Shown here: in pieces, positions 62,927 through 64,000 of the stretch
Layout of the letters: every line of letters begins with the position of its first letter
How positions within the stretch are numbered: the first letter of the stretch is position 1
Source: Acidobacterium sp. S8
Lineage (GTDB): Bacteria; Acidobacteriota; Terriglobia; Terriglobales; Acidobacteriaceae
NCBI RefSeq assembly: GCF_009765985.1
Contig: NZ_LMUM01000034.1
Coordinates: 612,729-676,728, forward strand
DNA length: 64,000 nt
Direction of reading: 5' to 3'
Program-made: the position numbers and the translations under genes
The notes under the pieces: generated by a model
Database searches by the model: none
Seen by the model: the letters and a program-made list of their open reading frames with translations, nothing else
What the model was told of the DNA's origin: nothing

Positions 62927-64000
62927 TCATTTATGCGAATGCCGCTTCGCATGCGTCTCATGCCGTTTCTTGCTCTTTTTCCCTTTTTCGGCCGCCGGTG
63001 CGGCTGTTGTAGCCCGTGGCTGAGGCGTCTGCGGAGCAGGAGCCGCGCTCGGAGGCTCAACCTTTCGCACAATCACCCCCTCCAGCCGGTAGGTCTGGAG
63101 AGTCGTGTTCGCGGGCCGCGCCGCACCCGTGGCCGGGTCGATCGATATCGTGTCGTCCGAAGCGGTCTTGAATGAAAACACCGGTATCGTGCCGATCTTG
63201 TCAAAGGTCTGCATACCTACGTGCACCGGCAGATATCCCTGCAGATTCCGCATCCGGTAAGCCGTCTCATACCGATGCTTATGTGAATTCCAGGTAAAAA
63301 TACGCACCTGGTCAAAGTCATACGGAAGTCCGTCTTTATACGGTCCCAGAACCGTCACATACTCCGGCGCCTGTCCATTCGGAAAATTCGATCCCGGATC
63401 GCTCACCGTCGTCAGTTGATACGCACCAATCATCCGCTGGCTCTCCGCATATCCCCCAATCGACTCCGGAATATCGATATCCAGCCGCCTCGACAGCATC
63501 CAGCCCACGCGTCCCTGCTTATCCCGCACGAGCCACCAGTCTTCGAGCACCGGCGGCACGGCAGGAGCTACTGGCGTTGGTGTAGATGGTGCAGTAGTAT
63601 CCGGCTTTTCGGGCGATTTCACCTTCGCGGCGTCTGCCTTAGCCTTTGCACTATCGCTTTTCGGCTTCTTGGGCTTCGCTACAGGCATAGCCTGCGGTGG
63701 GTTGTCTTTCGGTACGGAAGCGCGCACCAGCATTTGCAGCTTGTCGTTCTCCGGAAGCAGAAAAAATCGGTCTTCTTTTCGGCCTGGCCGTACATGCAGA
63801 TAAAGGTCATCCCGCAGCGTCGCTGTGGCAATCACAGGATCGTTGACATGCTGCTTTGTCAGGTCGACAAACTGTTGATAAGTTGCCTGATCGATAACGC
63901 CGTGTTCCTCGATCCAGCCAATCTCGCCCTTCTCCGTCTTCACCTTCAGAAAGCGGCGCGAGTGCTCCACAACTTCGAGCCGCTGCCCATTCGCCACATC
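62927..64000 (-). CDS. SH3-like domain protein, N-terminus beyond the window edge
   Basis: The frame is open to the window edge; the first codon that could start it (GTG at 63997) lies within an SH3-like strand, so the true start is outside. Visible are an SH3-like segment (GQRLEVVEHSRRFLKVKTEKGEIGWI), a basic Ala/Lys/Pro linker (about residues 105-150), and a second SH3-like segment (LEDWWLVRDKQGRVGWMLSRRLDIDIP). A beta-rich part follows (about 190-300), then a basic C-terminal tail (KKSKKRHETHAKRHSHK). It is probably exported and binds wall or carbohydrate. No enzyme domain is visible. Confidence 0.7.
   Translation of the reverse strand, partial: DVANGQRLEVVEHSRRFLKVKTEKGEIGWIEEHGVIDQATYQQFVDLTKQHVNDPVIATATLRDDLYLHVRPGRKEDRFFLLPENDKLQMLVRASVPKDNPPQAMPVAKPKKPKSDSAKAKADAAKVKSPEKPDTTAPSTPTPVAPAVPPVLEDWWLVRDKQGRVGWMLSRRLDIDIPESIGGYAESQRMIGAYQLTTVSDPGSNFPNGQAPEYVTVLGPYKDGLPYDFDQVRIFTWNSHKHRYETAYRMRNLQGYLPVHVGMQTFDKIGTIPVFSFKTASDDTISIDPATGAARPANTTLQTYRLEGVIVRKVEPPSAAPAPQTPQPRATTAAPAAEKGKKSKKRHETHAKRHSHK

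Noticed and set aside
62703-63023. 106-codon plus-strand frame downstream of hfq
   Set aside because: Its second half is the antisense of the SH3-like gene's basic tail, and it shows no family signature or ribosome binding site.

Overview
The window looks like chromosomal core sequence from an Acidobacteriota member (order Terriglobales, probably family Acidobacteriaceae). The strongest markers are a MacB-like orphan permease of the acidobacterial ADOP type paired with a PadR regulator, a diderm gene set (TonB, outer-membrane barrels, Hfq) beside a FtsI that carries a C-terminal PASTA domain, many secreted enzymes of the kinds common in that phylum, and several families of short palindromic repeats in intergenic DNA. 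I see no rRNA, tRNA, CRISPR array, insertion sequence or prophage. The assignment is from protein character only and was not checked by a search.

Layout. Positions 1-4958 hold the start of the division and cell-wall (dcw) cluster on the minus strand: mraZ, rsmH, a ftsL-like gene, ftsI and the first 101 codons of murE, with a likely MraZ-controlled promoter. Positions 5158-14237 are mixed housekeeping genes: a DUF2127 membrane protein, dxs, a Roadblock-like protein, a glutamate-type transporter with altered cation-site residues, a DUF4440 protein, acs, a secreted unknown protein and galE. Positions 14701-18350 form a three-gene envelope cassette (TonB-like protein, an M48-like protein that has lost its metal site, a small beta-barrel) closed by a strong terminator.

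Positions 19098-30139 hold a LysR regulator divergent from a branched-chain amino acid cluster leuA-leuB-leuC-leuD-ilvD-ilvB-ilvN-ilvC. Its LeuA lacks the leucine-sensing regulatory domain, and its gaps carry palindromic repeats. Positions 30254-36159 hold a frameshifted DUF4174 gene, a soluble histidine kinase with a cyclic-nucleotide-binding-like domain, the ADOP permease with its PadR repressor and a clear operator, and a DUF4337 protein. Positions 36196-47836 hold exported hydrolases (M16 peptidase, GH127-like, two alkaline-phosphatase-superfamily enzymes), a BadF-type sugar kinase, pncB and pyrD.

Positions 47916-53892 hold small or regulatory genes: a Tat-signal gene remnant, a small membrane protein, an anti-sigma-like protein, a WalJ-type MBL hydrolase, a zinc ribbon, an APH-type kinase, an AHSA1 protein, a 3-hydroxyacyl-CoA dehydrogenase and a PP2C phosphatase. 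Positions 54029-60425 are a seven-gene ATP synthase operon (b', b, delta, alpha, gamma, beta, epsilon) without the a and c subunit genes. Positions 60723-64000 hold hflX, hfq and an SH3-like protein cut by the window edge.

The most notable points are the apparently dead M48-like protease in the envelope cassette, the transporter lacking two sodium-site aspartates, the LeuA without its feedback domain, the PadR operator just upstream of its own start codon, four 10-bp-spaced candidate MraZ boxes, and palindromic repeats found both within the leu/ilv operon and elsewhere.
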